Source of the DNA: Limnohabitans sp.
GTDB taxonomy: Bacteria; Pseudomonadota; Gammaproteobacteria; Burkholderiales; Burkholderiaceae_C
DNA length: 64,000 bases
Assembly: GCA_030158125.1 (NCBI GenBank)
Contig: JAOATL010000015.1
Location: 248,001 to 312,000, forward strand
Direction: 5' to 3'
Each line of letters begins with the position of its first letter. Position 1 is the stretch's first letter. The translations under genes and the position numbers were made by a program. Positions 1 to 9,709 of this stretch are shown here, piece after piece. Below the pieces are notes generated by a model. It saw only the letters and a list, made by a program, of their open reading frames with translations. It was not told where the DNA came from and made no database searches.

Positions 1-583
1 CTTGCTGAACGTGTGACCACAAGGTCTTGTAGGTGGTGGGATCGATGCCCGCAATGGAGCCCCACCGTGTGAGCGTCAAGGCATAGATGTCGACAGGTCC
101 AATGTGTGCGCCTGTCAGCCACGCTGCGTGCTGGCCTTTGCGTTGCACCAGATCGTCTAGCTCGCTTAACAAGTTGGCATATGTCTGCGTGTTAAAGGTT
201 TTCAAGGCGGCTTGTACGTCAGCCTGGTCGCAAAATTTTTGCGGCATGAACACGTGGGTGAACGTGGGGTGAACGGTGTTGTTCATCCAAGCCAGTGTCT
301 CGATGGCTTTGGCCCGCGGCAAAGCCTCAGAAGGCAAAAAGTGCGCGTCAGGAAACTTTTGATCGAGGTACAAGATGATGGCCAAAATTTGAGTGATCAC
401 ATGGCCATCGTCCACCAGCACGGGCACCTGGCCGCGGGGGTTGATGGCCTTGTACTCGTCGCCGTTTTGTTCGCCCTTGTGCAACTTGACCATCTGGGGT
501 TCGTAATCGACACCAGAGAGTTGCAACAGGCAGTGCGGTACAAATGAACAGGCACCGGGGGCAAAATAAAGTTTCAAGCTCAT
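1..583 (-). CDS. Glutathione S-transferase, beta class (3' end outside window)
   Basis: Translating the reverse strand from the ATG at 583 gives an open frame of 194 codons that runs off the left edge. The first residues, MSLKLYFAPGACSFVPH, match the N-terminal thioredoxin-fold strand of beta-class bacterial GSTs, whose conserved cysteine in PGACS (residue 12 here) binds glutathione. A GQVPVL segment follows with the cis-proline of the glutathione site, and a helical C-terminal half has begun before the cut. Such enzymes conjugate or reduce electrophiles with glutathione in the cytoplasm; the substrate cannot be told. The start overlaps the stop of the preceding small gene by ATGA, so it is probably translated in the birA operon. 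The C-terminus is missing only because the window ends. Confidence 0.85.
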   Translation of the reverse strand, partial: MSLKLYFAPGACSFVPHCLLQLSGVDYEPQMVKLHKGEQNGDEYKAINPRGQVPVLVDDGHVITQILAIILYLDQKFPDAHFLPSEALPRAKAIETLAWMNNTVHPTFTHVFMPQKFCDQADVQAALKTFNTQTYANLLSELDDLVQRKGQHAAWLTGAHIGPVDIYALTLTRWGSIAGIDPTTYKTLWSHVQQ

Positions 584-762
584 GGGGTATTCCTCGTGAT
601 GTGCACGCTGTCAGGTTGAATTTGTTGCAATGTGCGTGCGGGCTCGCGTGCCGATGCTGGCGCGAAGCCCCAACTTTCAAAAATGCCTTCGCGCCAAATA
701 TAAAACATCCCATTCACAATCATCAAGATCAAAATGAGCCAGCGCAGTTTCATGTGGTTCAT
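580..762 (-). CDS. Small single-span membrane protein downstream of birA
   Basis: A 60-residue protein starting at the ATG at 762, whose first bases overlap the birA stop (ATGA), and whose own stop overlaps the GST start in the same way. I chose this start for that overlap; the ATG at 753 (MKLRWL...) is an alternative. Residues about 6-18 (RWLILILMIVNGMFYIW) form a single hydrophobic segment with basic residues in front, so the protein is probably anchored in the inner membrane. The tail is rich in Ala, Arg, Glu and Gln (EPARTLQQIQPDSV). Small proteins of this shape next to birA are familiar to me from related Burkholderiales, sometimes carrying a SPOR-like extension that is absent here. The function is unknown. 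Confidence 0.6.
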   Translation of the reverse strand: MNHMKLRWLILILMIVNGMFYIWREGIFESWGFAPASAREPARTLQQIQPDSVHITRNTP

Positions 763-1532
763 TTGGGGCGAACACTCACTTCCGAACTGTTGATCGACTT
801 GCACCCTTCAGGCGTGAGAATTTGCAAAGCGCCTTGGTGGTCCACGCCTTCGCACAGGCCTTCCAAACCATCGCTGGTGGTGATGACACGCCCGCGCAAG
901 GCGTCGCGTGCGTTGAAGCGCTGCTGAAGCGGCGCAAAACCTTGCGTTTCAAATAGACGCAGCGTGTCCAGCAAAGGCTTGGCTACGCGCTCAAGCACCG
1001 TTGGGGCAGTAGCCGCCGCCCAAAAAGCTGAGATGGCGGCTGCGGGTGTTCTGAGGTCCTGGCTGGGGGGCATCTGCACATTCAGACCCACGCCAATCAC
1101 TGCATAGCTGTGACCGCCTTGGCTGGCCGCTTCGATCAAGATGCCGCCGAGTTTGTTTTGCTGACGCCACAAGTCGTTGGGCCATTTGAGCTGGATGTCC
1201 GAGCCAAGCGACTCGGCCAAGCTGAGTCCGACCGCCAAAGACAGCCCGGACCAGCTTTGCGGCTGGTAGGGCAAGCCGATTGAAAATGTCAGCGCGTGCC
1301 CAGCTTCACCCAGCCACGTGCGCCCCAAGCGGCCACGGCCAGCAGTTTGTCGCTCTGCGATCAGCAAAATGGGATCGTGGCGGCCTTGTCGGGCTCGCCG
1401 CATGAGTTCGGTGTTGCTGGAGTCGATTTCTGGCAGGATTTCGATGCTGAATTCTGGCCACGTGGGTACCACCGATTGCCATATGGCCTCGGCGGGCCAA
1501 CGTTGAGGCGTGCCTAGGATGTTCAAGTTCAC
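759..1532 (-). CDS. birA: Biotin--[acetyl-CoA-carboxylase] ligase
   Basis: 257 residues. It activates biotin with ATP to biotinyl-AMP and attaches it to the lysine of the acetyl-CoA carboxylase carrier protein (AccB) and other biotin enzymes in the cytoplasm. The class signature GRGRLGRTW near residues 65-73 is the biotinyl-AMP loop, followed by LKWPNDLW, which contributes substrate-binding Lys and Asp. There is no N-terminal winged-helix DNA-binding domain: the catalytic domain starts within the first 30 residues (EIDSSNTELM). It is therefore a monofunctional, non-repressor BirA. A short C-terminal SH3-like domain is present (GRVITTSDGLEGLCEGVD). It heads an operon with the 60-aa membrane protein and the GST, each joined by 4-base overlaps. 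Confidence 0.95.
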   Translation of the reverse strand: MNLNILGTPQRWPAEAIWQSVVPTWPEFSIEILPEIDSSNTELMRRARQGRHDPILLIAERQTAGRGRLGRTWLGEAGHALTFSIGLPYQPQSWSGLSLAVGLSLAESLGSDIQLKWPNDLWRQQNKLGGILIEAASQGGHSYAVIGVGLNVQMPPSQDLRTPAAAISAFWAAATAPTVLERVAKPLLDTLRLFETQGFAPLQQRFNARDALRGRVITTSDGLEGLCEGVDHQGALQILTPEGCKSINSSEVSVRPK

Positions 1533-1568
1533 CTCAACGCGTGTCAGTCTGTTTCTGGGCCTGGTTTG

Positions 1569-2198
1569 TCAGGCGGCTTTTTTCTTCACCACTTTGAGCT
1601 CTTTTTTGAGCTTCTTGATCTTCTTTTCAATCTTTTTAATTTGACTGGGAATTTTGGGTGTGGCGGGTCGGCGCTTGGGGGCCAGCAATGTTTTGCGGCA
1701 AAGGGGGCTACCACACCAGCAAGGGTATTCCGCCTTGAGTTTGGGCGTGTAGGGCTCGTCAATGATCAAGCCGTAGTCGTAATTGAGTTCTTCACCCGCT
1801 TTGATGTTGCGCAGGGCTTTGATGTAGATGCGGTCGTTCTCTTCATCGGCTTCACAGTTGGGGTTGCAGCTGTGGTTGATCCAACGCGACGAATTGCCGC
1901 CATGCAGGGCATCAATGACCTTGTCCTCGTTCACATGAAAGTAGAAGGTGTGATTGGGATCGGAGGGGTCGTGGGGGTGGCGGTCTTGCGCTTCGTCCCA
2001 GCTGATGATTTCACCGACATATTCAAACAAGGTCTCGCCCTCTGCAATGTCTTGCAGGGCAAACACGCCTTTGCCGTGGACGCCCGAACGGCGCACTTGC
2101 ACGCGGCGGCCTGATGCAGACGGTGCTTTGGCCGGTGCAACAGGCTTGGTGGCGGGCTTTAAAGTCGATTTTGTCGACTGAGTTGTTTTTTTGACCAC
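1569..2198 (-). CDS. SET-domain protein-lysine N-methyltransferase
   Basis: 209 residues. A complete SET domain spans about residues 32-160: VQVRRSGVHGKGVFA opens it, SSRWINHSCNPNC is the SAM-binding and pseudoknot motif, EELNYDYG carries the catalytic Tyr, and CWCGSPLCR is a post-SET zinc-binding cysteine cluster. Enzymes with this layout transfer methyl groups from SAM to lysine side chains of proteins. The N-terminus (TKSTLKPATKPVAPAKAP) and C-terminus (about 30 residues dominated by KK and KKLKKELKVVKKK) are lysine-rich and histone-tail-like. The only start in frame before the domain is the GTG at 2198, with no clear ribosome site, so the exact N-terminus is uncertain. It is divergent from topB, whose product also has a lysine/alanine-rich tail. 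The substrate is unknown. Confidence 0.88.
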   Translation of the reverse strand: MVKKTTQSTKSTLKPATKPVAPAKAPSASGRRVQVRRSGVHGKGVFALQDIAEGETLFEYVGEIISWDEAQDRHPHDPSDPNHTFYFHVNEDKVIDALHGGNSSRWINHSCNPNCEADEENDRIYIKALRNIKAGEELNYDYGLIIDEPYTPKLKAEYPCWCGSPLCRKTLLAPKRRPATPKIPSQIKKIEKKIKKLKKELKVVKKKAA

Positions 2199-2220
2199 GG
2201 CGTGAAAAATTTGTTATGGT
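2191..2220 (+). promoter_or_regulatory. Putative topB promoter
   Basis: TTGACC at 2191-2196 and TATGGT at 2215-2220 lie 18 bases apart and resemble sigma-70 -35 and -10 boxes. Transcription would start near 2227, at the edge of the alternating purine-pyrimidine tract. The -35 box overlaps the start of the divergent SET gene. Confidence 0.4.
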
Positions 2221-2232
2221 GAAAACATGTGG

Positions 2233-2283
2233 GCGCGCGTGTGCGCGTGCCCGTGTGTGTACACGTGCGCATGCGCGCACGCG
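2233..2283. other. Alternating purine-pyrimidine tract (Z-DNA candidate) in the topB leader
   Basis: Positions 2233-2250 (18 bases) and 2253-2283 (31 bases) alternate purine and pyrimidine without a break, made of GC, GT, AC and AT steps. They are separated only by two C residues. The stretch also contains self-complementary segments such as GCGCATGCGC. Such runs are the classical substrate for left-handed DNA under negative supercoiling. It lies between the putative promoter and the topB start codon. Confidence 0.75.
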
Positions 2284-2300
2284 AGACCGGATTGTATGAG

Positions 2301-5267
2301 ATGAAAACATTGGTAATTGCAGAGAAGCCTTCAGTGGCTCAAGACATCGTGCGTGCTTTGACGCCGATTGCAGGTAAATTTGAAAAACACGAGGACCACT
2401 TTGAGAGTGAAACCTATGTGGTGACCAGTGCGGTGGGCCACTTGGTAGAAATTCAGGCGCCCGAGAAATTTGACGTGAAACGCGGCAAGTGGAGCTTTGC
2501 CCATTTGCCCGTCATCCCGCCCTACTTCGACTTGAAGCCTGTCGACAAGACCAAAACCCGGCTGAACGCTGTGGTCAAGCAAGCCAAGCGCAAAGACGTG
2601 GGCGCCTTGGTCAATGCCTGTGACGCGGGGCGTGAGGGTGAGTTGATCTTTCGTCTGATTGAACAGTATGCCGGCACGCAAAAGGCGGGGCAGACCATTC
2701 CGTTGGGCAAGCCTGTGCAGCGCTTGTGGCTGCAAAGCATGACGCCCCAAGCCATTCGCGATGGTTTTGACAAGCTTCGTTCGAACCAACAAATGCAAGG
2801 CCTGGCCGATGCCGCGCGCAGCCGCTCTGAAGCCGATTGGTTGGTGGGCATCAATGGCACCCGTGCCATGACGGCCTTCAACTCTCGCGATGGTGGTTTC
2901 TTCTTAACCACCGTGGGCCGTGTGCAAACGCCTACGCTGGCCGTGGTGGTGGAGCGCGAAGAGCAAATTCGCAAGTTCATCAGCCGCGACTATTGGGAAG
3001 TGCACGCACAGTTTGATGCGGCGGCGGGCACCTATCCAGGCAAGTGGTTCAACACGGCCTGGAAGAAAGACGCCGAAGATGCCGAGAAAAAAGCCGATCG
3101 CGTGTGGACCGCTGCCGAGGCCGAAGCCATTGTGCAAGCCGTGAAAGGCGCCAAAGCCACCGTCACAGAGGAAGCCAAGCCCACCACCCAGGCCAGCCCC
3201 CTGCTGTTTGATTTGACGTCTTTGCAGCGCGAGGCCAACGGTAAATTTGGCTTCTCGGCCAAAACCACCTTGTCGCTGGCGCAGTCTTTGTATGAGCGCC
3301 ACAAAGCTCTCACCTACCCCCGTACCGATTCACGTGCCTTGCCCGAAGACTACTTGCCTGTGGCCAAGGACACCTTCAACATGCTGGCCGACAGCGGTAT
3401 GAAGCATTTGGCCCCCCATGCCCTCACAGCGCTCAACAATGGCTATATCAAGCCGTCTAAGCGCATTTTTGACAACGCCAAGGTCAGCGATCACTTTGCG
3501 ATCATTCCCACCTTGCAGGCCCCTTCTGGCTTGTCTGACGCGGAACAAAAGCTGTACGACTTGGTGGTGCGCCGCTTTATGGCGGTGTTTTTCCCCAGCG
3601 CCGAGTACATGGTGACCACACGCATCAGCACCGCCGCCGGCCACAGCTTTAAAACCGAAGGCAAGGTCTTGGTCAAACCCGGCTGGTTGGCCATCTATGG
3701 CAAAGAAGCCGCCAATGAAGTGGACGACGCCAAAGAAGGCGACAAAGGCCAAAACCTGGTGGCCGTGGCGCCTGGTGAGCAAGTGGGTGTGGGTTCCATA
3801 GAGACCAAGCCGCTCAAAACACGGCCGCCCGCACGCTATTCAGAAGCCACCTTGCTGGGCGCCATGGAAGGCGCCGGCAAGATGGTGGACGACGATGAAC
3901 TGCGTGAAGCCATGCAGGAAAAAGGCTTGGGCACACCAGCCACGCGTGCGGCCATCATTGAGGGCCTGATCAACGAGAAATACATGTTGCGTGATGGCCG
4001 CGAAATGATTCCCACGGCCAAAGCCTTTCAGCTCATGACCTTGTTGCGTGGCTTGGGCGTGGAAGAGCTGTCTAAGCCCGAATTGACCGGTGAATGGGAA
4101 TACAAGTTGTCGCAAATGGAGCAAGGCAAGCTCAGCCGCGAAGACTTCATGAAGCAAATTGCCGACATGACCGAGCACATCGTCAAGAAGGCCAAGGAAT
4201 ACGACCGCGACACCATCCCAGGTGACTACGCCACCTTGAGCACGCCATGCCCAACTTGTGGTGGTGTGGTCAAAGAAAACTATCGCCGTTATGCCTGCGT
4301 GGGCAAAGACGCTGGTGCCGATGACACGGCTGCTGCGGGATGCGGCTTCTCATTTGGCAAAACACCCGCCGGCCGCACCTTTGAGCAAGCCGAAGTGGAG
4401 CAATTCCTGCGTGACAAGAAGATCGGTCCACTGGAAGGCTTCCGCTCTAAAGCCGGTTGGCCATTCACTTCGGAAATTGCGCTGAAGTACAACGAAGAAG
4501 AGAAAAACTGGAAGCTGGAATTTGACTTTGGCAACGACAAAAACAGCGAAGAGACCGGCGAGATTGTTGACTTCACCGGCAGCGAGTCTTTAGGCGCTTG
4601 TCCCAAATGCGGCGGCGCTGTGCACGAGCACGGTAGCAATTACGTGTGTGAAAAATCGGTGCCCACTGAAGCGCAACCCACCCCCACTTGTAATTTCAAG
4701 AGCGGCAAAATTGTGTTGCAGCAAGTGGTGGAACGCGAGCAAATTGCCAAGTTGCTCAGCGCGGGTAAAACAGACTTGTTGGAAAAGTTTGTGAGCAACC
4801 GCACGCGCCGCGCCTTCAAGGCTTTCTTGTCGTGGAACGCGGAGGAAGACAAAGTGGTGTTTGAGTTTGAGCCGCGCACCAGCAAGTTCCCGCCGCGCAA
4901 GACGCCTGCGAAATATGCAGCTGGCGCTAAAACGGCTGCTGGAAAAACTACGGGCAAGGCCGCCGCGAAAACCAAAGCGCCTGCCAAAAAAGCCGCGGCT
5001 AAGAAAACCGCAGCTGCTAAAACTCCGCGCAAAGCGGCCGTGGGCAACCTCACGCCCAGCGCAGATTTGGCCGCCGTCATTGGCACCGACAAAGTGGCGC
5101 GCACAGAGGTGGTGAAGAAGTTGTGGGACTACATCAAGGCGCAAGGCTTGCAAGATCCCATCAACAAACGTGCCATCAACGCTGATGCCAAACTGAAACC
5201 CGTGTTTGGCAAAGATCAAATCACGATGTTTGAATTGGCGGGTTTGATTGGGAAACACTTGTCTTGA
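2301..5267 (+). CDS. topB: DNA topoisomerase III with zinc-ribbon, lysine-rich linker and SWIB domain
   Basis: 988 residues starting at the ATG at 2301 (MKTLVIAEKPSVAQ), which begins the Toprim domain; an upstream in-frame extension would translate the alternating tract and is rejected. The order is Toprim (about 1-150, with DAGREGE as the metal motif), type IA cleavage core with the active-site Tyr in LTYPRTDSR (about residue 345), two zinc-ribbon-like cysteine modules (CPTCGG...C and CPKCGG...C, about 650-800), a basic linker of AAKTKAPAKKAAAKK type (about 885-920), and a C-terminal SWIB/MDM2-like domain (about 925-988: DKVARTEVVKKLWDYI, KRAINADAKLKPVFGK, MFELAGLIGKHL). The enzyme relaxes and decatenates DNA by single-strand passage. 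The E. coli protein is about 650 residues, so roughly 330 are added here. SWIB fusions to type IA topoisomerases occur in chlamydiae and some betaproteobacteria. Confidence 0.95.
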   Translation: MKTLVIAEKPSVAQDIVRALTPIAGKFEKHEDHFESETYVVTSAVGHLVEIQAPEKFDVKRGKWSFAHLPVIPPYFDLKPVDKTKTRLNAVVKQAKRKDVGALVNACDAGREGELIFRLIEQYAGTQKAGQTIPLGKPVQRLWLQSMTPQAIRDGFDKLRSNQQMQGLADAARSRSEADWLVGINGTRAMTAFNSRDGGFFLTTVGRVQTPTLAVVVEREEQIRKFISRDYWEVHAQFDAAAGTYPGKWFNTAWKKDAEDAEKKADRVWTAAEAEAIVQAVKGAKATVTEEAKPTTQASPLLFDLTSLQREANGKFGFSAKTTLSLAQSLYERHKALTYPRTDSRALPEDYLPVAKDTFNMLADSGMKHLAPHALTALNNGYIKPSKRIFDNAKVSDHFAIIPTLQAPSGLSDAEQKLYDLVVRRFMAVFFPSAEYMVTTRISTAAGHSFKTEGKVLVKPGWLAIYGKEAANEVDDAKEGDKGQNLVAVAPGEQVGVGSIETKPLKTRPPARYSEATLLGAMEGAGKMVDDDELREAMQEKGLGTPATRAAIIEGLINEKYMLRDGREMIPTAKAFQLMTLLRGLGVEELSKPELTGEWEYKLSQMEQGKLSREDFMKQIADMTEHIVKKAKEYDRDTIPGDYATLSTPCPTCGGVVKENYRRYACVGKDAGADDTAAAGCGFSFGKTPAGRTFEQAEVEQFLRDKKIGPLEGFRSKAGWPFTSEIALKYNEEEKNWKLEFDFGNDKNSEETGEIVDFTGSESLGACPKCGGAVHEHGSNYVCEKSVPTEAQPTPTCNFKSGKIVLQQVVEREQIAKLLSAGKTDLLEKFVSNRTRRAFKAFLSWNAEEDKVVFEFEPRTSKFPPRKTPAKYAAGAKTAAGKTTGKAAAKTKAPAKKAAAKKTAAAKTPRKAAVGNLTPSADLAAVIGTDKVARTEVVKKLWDYIKAQGLQDPINKRAINADAKLKPVFGKDQITMFELAGLIGKHLS

Positions 5268-5314
5268 AATCATTTATCCTTGCATATTCGTCACGGCGTG
5301 ACTAAAATGCAAGG

Positions 5315-6484
5315 ATGTTTGAAAGACTAACCCGCGCCAAAATTGCTGAACAGCTTCTATGGAGTCCGGCCGTTGGCATCCTGGGGCCTCGCCAGGTGGG
5401 CAAGACAACTTTGGCCAAGGACGTGGCTGTAGACCTTCAAAAAGCCGTTTATTTAGACTTGGACACTGCGCAAGCCATGGCGCAGTTGGGTAACCCGTCT
5501 TTGTTTTTTAAGGCGAACCGTGATCGTTTGGTGGTTTTGGATGAAATTCAAAATCAACCTGAACTGCTGAATGAATTGAGAGGCGAAATCGACGCAGACC
5601 GTCGCCCAGGACGCTTCTTGTTGTTGGGGTCAGCCTCGTTTAAGTTGTTGAAGCAGTCGCAATCTTTGGCCGGCCGCTTGTCATTGGTCGACATGTCGCC
5701 ACTTGTACTGAGTGAGGTATTTGAAAAGTTTGAGGATACCCAGACACTTTGGCTGAGAGGCGGGTTTCCAAACAGCTATCAAGCGAAAACCAGCGAAGCA
5801 TCTTGGGATTGGCGCCAAGCTTTAACTCGTCATTTTTTAAATTCAGACTTGCCAGCACTTGGCATCAATGTATCGCCAACTTTGATGCACCGTTTTTGGC
5901 GCATGGTCGCCCATTTGCATGGTCAGATGTTCAACGCATCCGCGGTAGCGGCATCCTTGGGTATTTCAGCCTCATCTACCGGTCGATATTTAGATCATCT
6001 TTGCGACACCTTGATGGTCCGAAAACTAGAGCCCTACTTTGTGAATCTCGGCAAACGGCTTGTTAAATCGCCTAAAGTTTATGTGCGGGACAGTGGCTTG
6101 TTGCACAGCTTGCTGGGCATCCAAGAAGTCAACGATTTGTTAGGACACCCAAGCACGGGCGCGTCTTGGGAAGGGTTTGTGATTGAGCAGATATCAGCAC
6201 ACTTGCCATCAAGTGCCAGCATGTCTTTTTATAGAACAGCAGCCGGCGCAGAACTCGATGTGGTGGTGGAGTTGGGCCGAAAAAAAATTGGTTTTGAAAT
6301 CAAGTTCTCAAGTGCACCCAAAGTCACCAAAGGTTTTTGGCAGGCGTGTGAGGATGTCGGCGTTGATGAGGCGTTCATCGTGGCGCCGGTTGAATCTGGC
6401 TGGCCTGTTGAGGAGGGTGTCAGTGTGATTGGTGTCATGGACATTGCAAAGCGAATGCAAGCCCTCAAAAAAAAGGCCCAGTGA
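5315..6484 (+). CDS. AAA-type ATPase of the DUF4143 family
   Basis: 389 residues. GPRQVGKTT (about 24-32) is the Walker A loop and LVVLDEIQ (about 72-79) the Walker B. A GSASFKLL sensor-like segment and a winged-helix region follow. The C-terminal part (about 310-350: GAELDVVVEL, KKIGFEIKFS) has the E-D...E-x-K pattern of a PD-(D/E)xK nuclease-like fold usual in DUF4143 proteins. These ATPases are widespread in bacteria, often solitary or next to toxin-antitoxin genes. No cellular role is established, so I give no function. AAGG lies directly against the ATG, too close for a normal ribosome site, so translation may be weak or leaderless. Base composition is lower in GC than the flanking genes, which fits acquisition. 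Its last codons (KKKAQ) overlap the terminator of the convergent gapA. Confidence 0.85.
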   Translation: MFERLTRAKIAEQLLWSPAVGILGPRQVGKTTLAKDVAVDLQKAVYLDLDTAQAMAQLGNPSLFFKANRDRLVVLDEIQNQPELLNELRGEIDADRRPGRFLLLGSASFKLLKQSQSLAGRLSLVDMSPLVLSEVFEKFEDTQTLWLRGGFPNSYQAKTSEASWDWRQALTRHFLNSDLPALGINVSPTLMHRFWRMVAHLHGQMFNASAVAASLGISASSTGRYLDHLCDTLMVRKLEPYFVNLGKRLVKSPKVYVRDSGLLHSLLGIQEVNDLLGHPSTGASWEGFVIEQISAHLPSSASMSFYRTAAGAELDVVVELGRKKIGFEIKFSSAPKVTKGFWQACEDVGVDEAFIVAPVESGWPVEEGVSVIGVMDIAKRMQALKKKAQ

Positions 6485-6500
6485 AAACCACCGGGCCTTT
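6467..6500 (-). terminator. Rho-independent terminator of tkt-gapA
   Basis: On the reverse strand GGCCC pairs with GGGCC around a loop that itself contains GTG/CAC pairing, followed by eight T residues (A-run at 6467-6474). It lies 20-50 bases after the gapA stop and inside the last codons of the convergent ATPase gene. Confidence 0.85.
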
Positions 6501-6520
6501 GCTTCAGAAAAAAAACGTCA

Positions 6521-7522
<1,002 letters not shown>

Positions 7523-7567
7523 CTATTTCCTTTAAAGTTAAATTTAAAACTGTTTCAAGCGCAGCTT

Positions 7568-9610
7568 TTATTTTTTCTGCAAAGCTGCTTGCACGGTTTC
7601 GGCCACGTTTTCTGCCGTGAAGCCGAAGTGTTTAAACAACACGGGCGCAGGTGCAGACTCGCCATAGGTGTCGATGCCGACCACCGCTGCCACCCCATAT
7701 TTCCACCAGCCATCGGTGCTGCCCATCTCAACCGCAACGCGTGGCAAGCCAGCTGGCAAAACTTCAGATTTGTAGCTGCTGTTTTGACGGTCGAAGGTGG
7801 TGGTGCTGGGCATAGAGACCACGCGCACGCCAATTTTCTTCTCGGCCAACAACTCTTGTGCTTTCAAGGCCAACTGAACTTCAGAGCCTGTGGCAATGAT
7901 CACGGCCTTGGCTTTGGCAATGCCCACGCGTGTGGGTTCTGCCAACACGTAAGCACCGCGGCTGATGTCGCCCAAATCGGACTTCGGTGCGTAAGGCAAG
8001 TTTTGGCGTGACAACAACAAGGCTGTGGGGCGGTCTTTGTTTTCCAAAGCCACGGCCCAAGCCACAGTGGTTTCGGCGGTATCCGCAGGACGCCACACAT
8101 CGAGGCCAGGAATCAAACGCAAGCTGGCGGCGTGTTCAATAGACTGGTGTGTGGGGCCGTCTTCGCCCAAGCCAATAGAGTCATGGGTGAACACATGGAT
8201 CACGCGTTGCTTCATGAGCGCTGCCATGCGAATGGCGTTGCGTGAGTAATCGCTGAAAGTCAGGAAGGTACCGCCGTAAGGAATGAAGCCGCCGTGCAAA
8301 GTGACACCGTTCATGATGGCGGCCATGCCAAATTCGCGCACGCCGTAGTTGATGTGGCGGCCCATTTGGCCCTTGTCATTTTTCACCACATCGCCGGCCA
8401 AGTTCATGCGAAGTGCAGGTGTTGAAGACGTGTTGGTGAGGTTGGAACCTGTGAGGTCAGCAGAGCCGCCCAGCATTTCAGGCAAGGCAGCCGTGAAAGC
8501 TTCCAAAGCCAATTGGCTGGCCTTGCGGCTTGCAACTGTTTCGGCTTTGGTGTGCGCAGCAATGACCGCGTCAACAGCGGTTTGTGCAAAGTTCTTGGGC
8601 AACTCGCCTTTCATGCGGCGCACAAATTCTTTGGCCATTGCGGGGTGAGCTGCTTTGTAGGCGGCAAACGCTTTGTTCCACTCGGCTTCGCGTGCTGCGC
8701 CGCTTTGCTTGGCATCCCAGTTGGCGTACACGTCTTTGGGAATGACGAAAGGCTCATGCGCCCAGCCCAAAGCTTCGCGTGTGAGTTTGATTTCTTCGGC
8801 GCCCAAAGGTTCGCCGTGCGCTTTAGAGGTGTTAGCGCGGTTGGGGCTGCCTTTACCGATCGATGTTTTGCAAACAATCAAGGTGGGTTTGTCGGCGCTG
8901 TTTTTAGCGTCAGCAATGGCTTTGCTCACAGCAGCAGCGTCATGGCCGTCCACTGCATCAATCACGTTCCAGCCGTAAGCTGCAAAACGCTGTGGTGTGT
9001 TGTCGATGAACCAAGGGGCCACTTGGCCATCAATGGAGATGCCGTTGTCGTCGTACATGGCAATCAACTTGTTGAGCTTCCAAGCGCCCGCCAAAGCGCA
9101 TGCTTCGTGGCTGATGCCTTCCATCAGGCAACCATCGCCCATGAACACATAGGTGTGGTGGTCAACGATGTTGTGGCCAGGCTGGTTGAATTCGGTGGCC
9201 AACAATTTTTCGGCCAAGGCCATGCCCACAGCATTGGTGATGCCTTGTCCCAACGGACCGGTGGTGGTTTCAACGCCAGGGGTGATGCCCACTTCGGGGT
9301 GACCGGCGGTTTTGCTGTGCAACTGGCGGAAGTTTTTCAACTCAGTGATGGGCAGCGGATAGCCTGTGAGGTGCAGCAACGCATAAATGAGCATGGAGCC
9401 GTGGCCGTTGGACAAAACAAAGCGGTCGCGGTTGGCCCAGTGGGGGTTTTTGGGGTTGTGTTGCAAGTGCTCGCCCCACAAAGCCACAGCCATGTCGGCC
9501 ATGCCCATGGGCGCACCAGGGTGACCCGAATTGGCTTGTTGAACAGCGTCCATCGCCAGGGCACGGATTGCGTTGGCCATTTGATGAGCTGCGGGTTGGG
9601 TGATTGCCAT
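7568..9610 (-). CDS. tkt: Transketolase
   Basis: 680 residues from the ATG at 9610 ([10 protein letters not shown]), which has GGAG seven bases upstream; the frame is open further but lacks a ribosome site. The enzyme moves two-carbon ketol units between sugar phosphates in the non-oxidative pentose phosphate pathway using thiamine diphosphate. Visible motifs are [11 protein letters not shown] near the N-terminus, the thiamine diphosphate motif beginning [10 protein letters not shown] (about residue 155), the transketolase signature around [14 protein letters not shown] (about 475-490), and a C-terminal transketolase domain that ends in FGFTAENV. It is transcribed ahead of gapA, linking the pentose phosphate pathway and lower glycolysis in one unit. 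Confidence 0.96.
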   Translation of the reverse strand: MAITQPAAHQMANAIRALAMDAVQQANSGHPGAPMGMADMAVALWGEHLQHNPKNPHWANRDRFVLSNGHGSMLIYALLHLTGYPLPITELKNFRQLHSKTAGHPEVGITPGVETTTGPLGQGITNAVGMALAEKLLATEFNQPGHNIVDHHTYVFMGDGCLMEGISHEACALAGAWKLNKLIAMYDDNGISIDGQVAPWFIDNTPQRFAAYGWNVIDAVDGHDAAAVSKAIADAKNSADKPTLIVCKTSIGKGSPNRANTSKAHGEPLGAEEIKLTREALGWAHEPFVIPKDVYANWDAKQSGAAREAEWNKAFAAYKAAHPAMAKEFVRRMKGELPKNFAQTAVDAVIAAHTKAETVASRKASQLALEAFTAALPEMLGGSADLTGSNLTNTSSTPALRMNLAGDVVKNDKGQMGRHINYGVREFGMAAIMNGVTLHGGFIPYGGTFLTFSDYSRNAIRMAALMKQRVIHVFTHDSIGLGEDGPTHQSIEHAASLRLIPGLDVWRPADTAETTVAWAVALENKDRPTALLLSRQNLPYAPKSDLGDISRGAYVLAEPTRVGIAKAKAVIIATGSEVQLALKAQELLAEKKIGVRVVSMPSTTTFDRQNSSYKSEVLPAGLPRVAVEMGSTDGWWKYGVAAVVGIDTYGESAPAPVLFKHFGFTAENVAETVQAALQKK

Positions 9611-9709
9611 GGGGGCTCCAAAAAATAAGTCGGGGAAAATTAACAACTAAGCCCGATATTTTACTGCGCGGGAGCTTGCGCAACCCCTACAGCGTGGCAA
9701 CATAGCGGC

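Noticed and set aside
2229-2300. N-terminal extension of topoisomerase III translated from the alternating tract
   Set aside because: The Toprim domain starts exactly at the ATG at 2301, and the extension would be low-complexity sequence unlike any topoisomerase.
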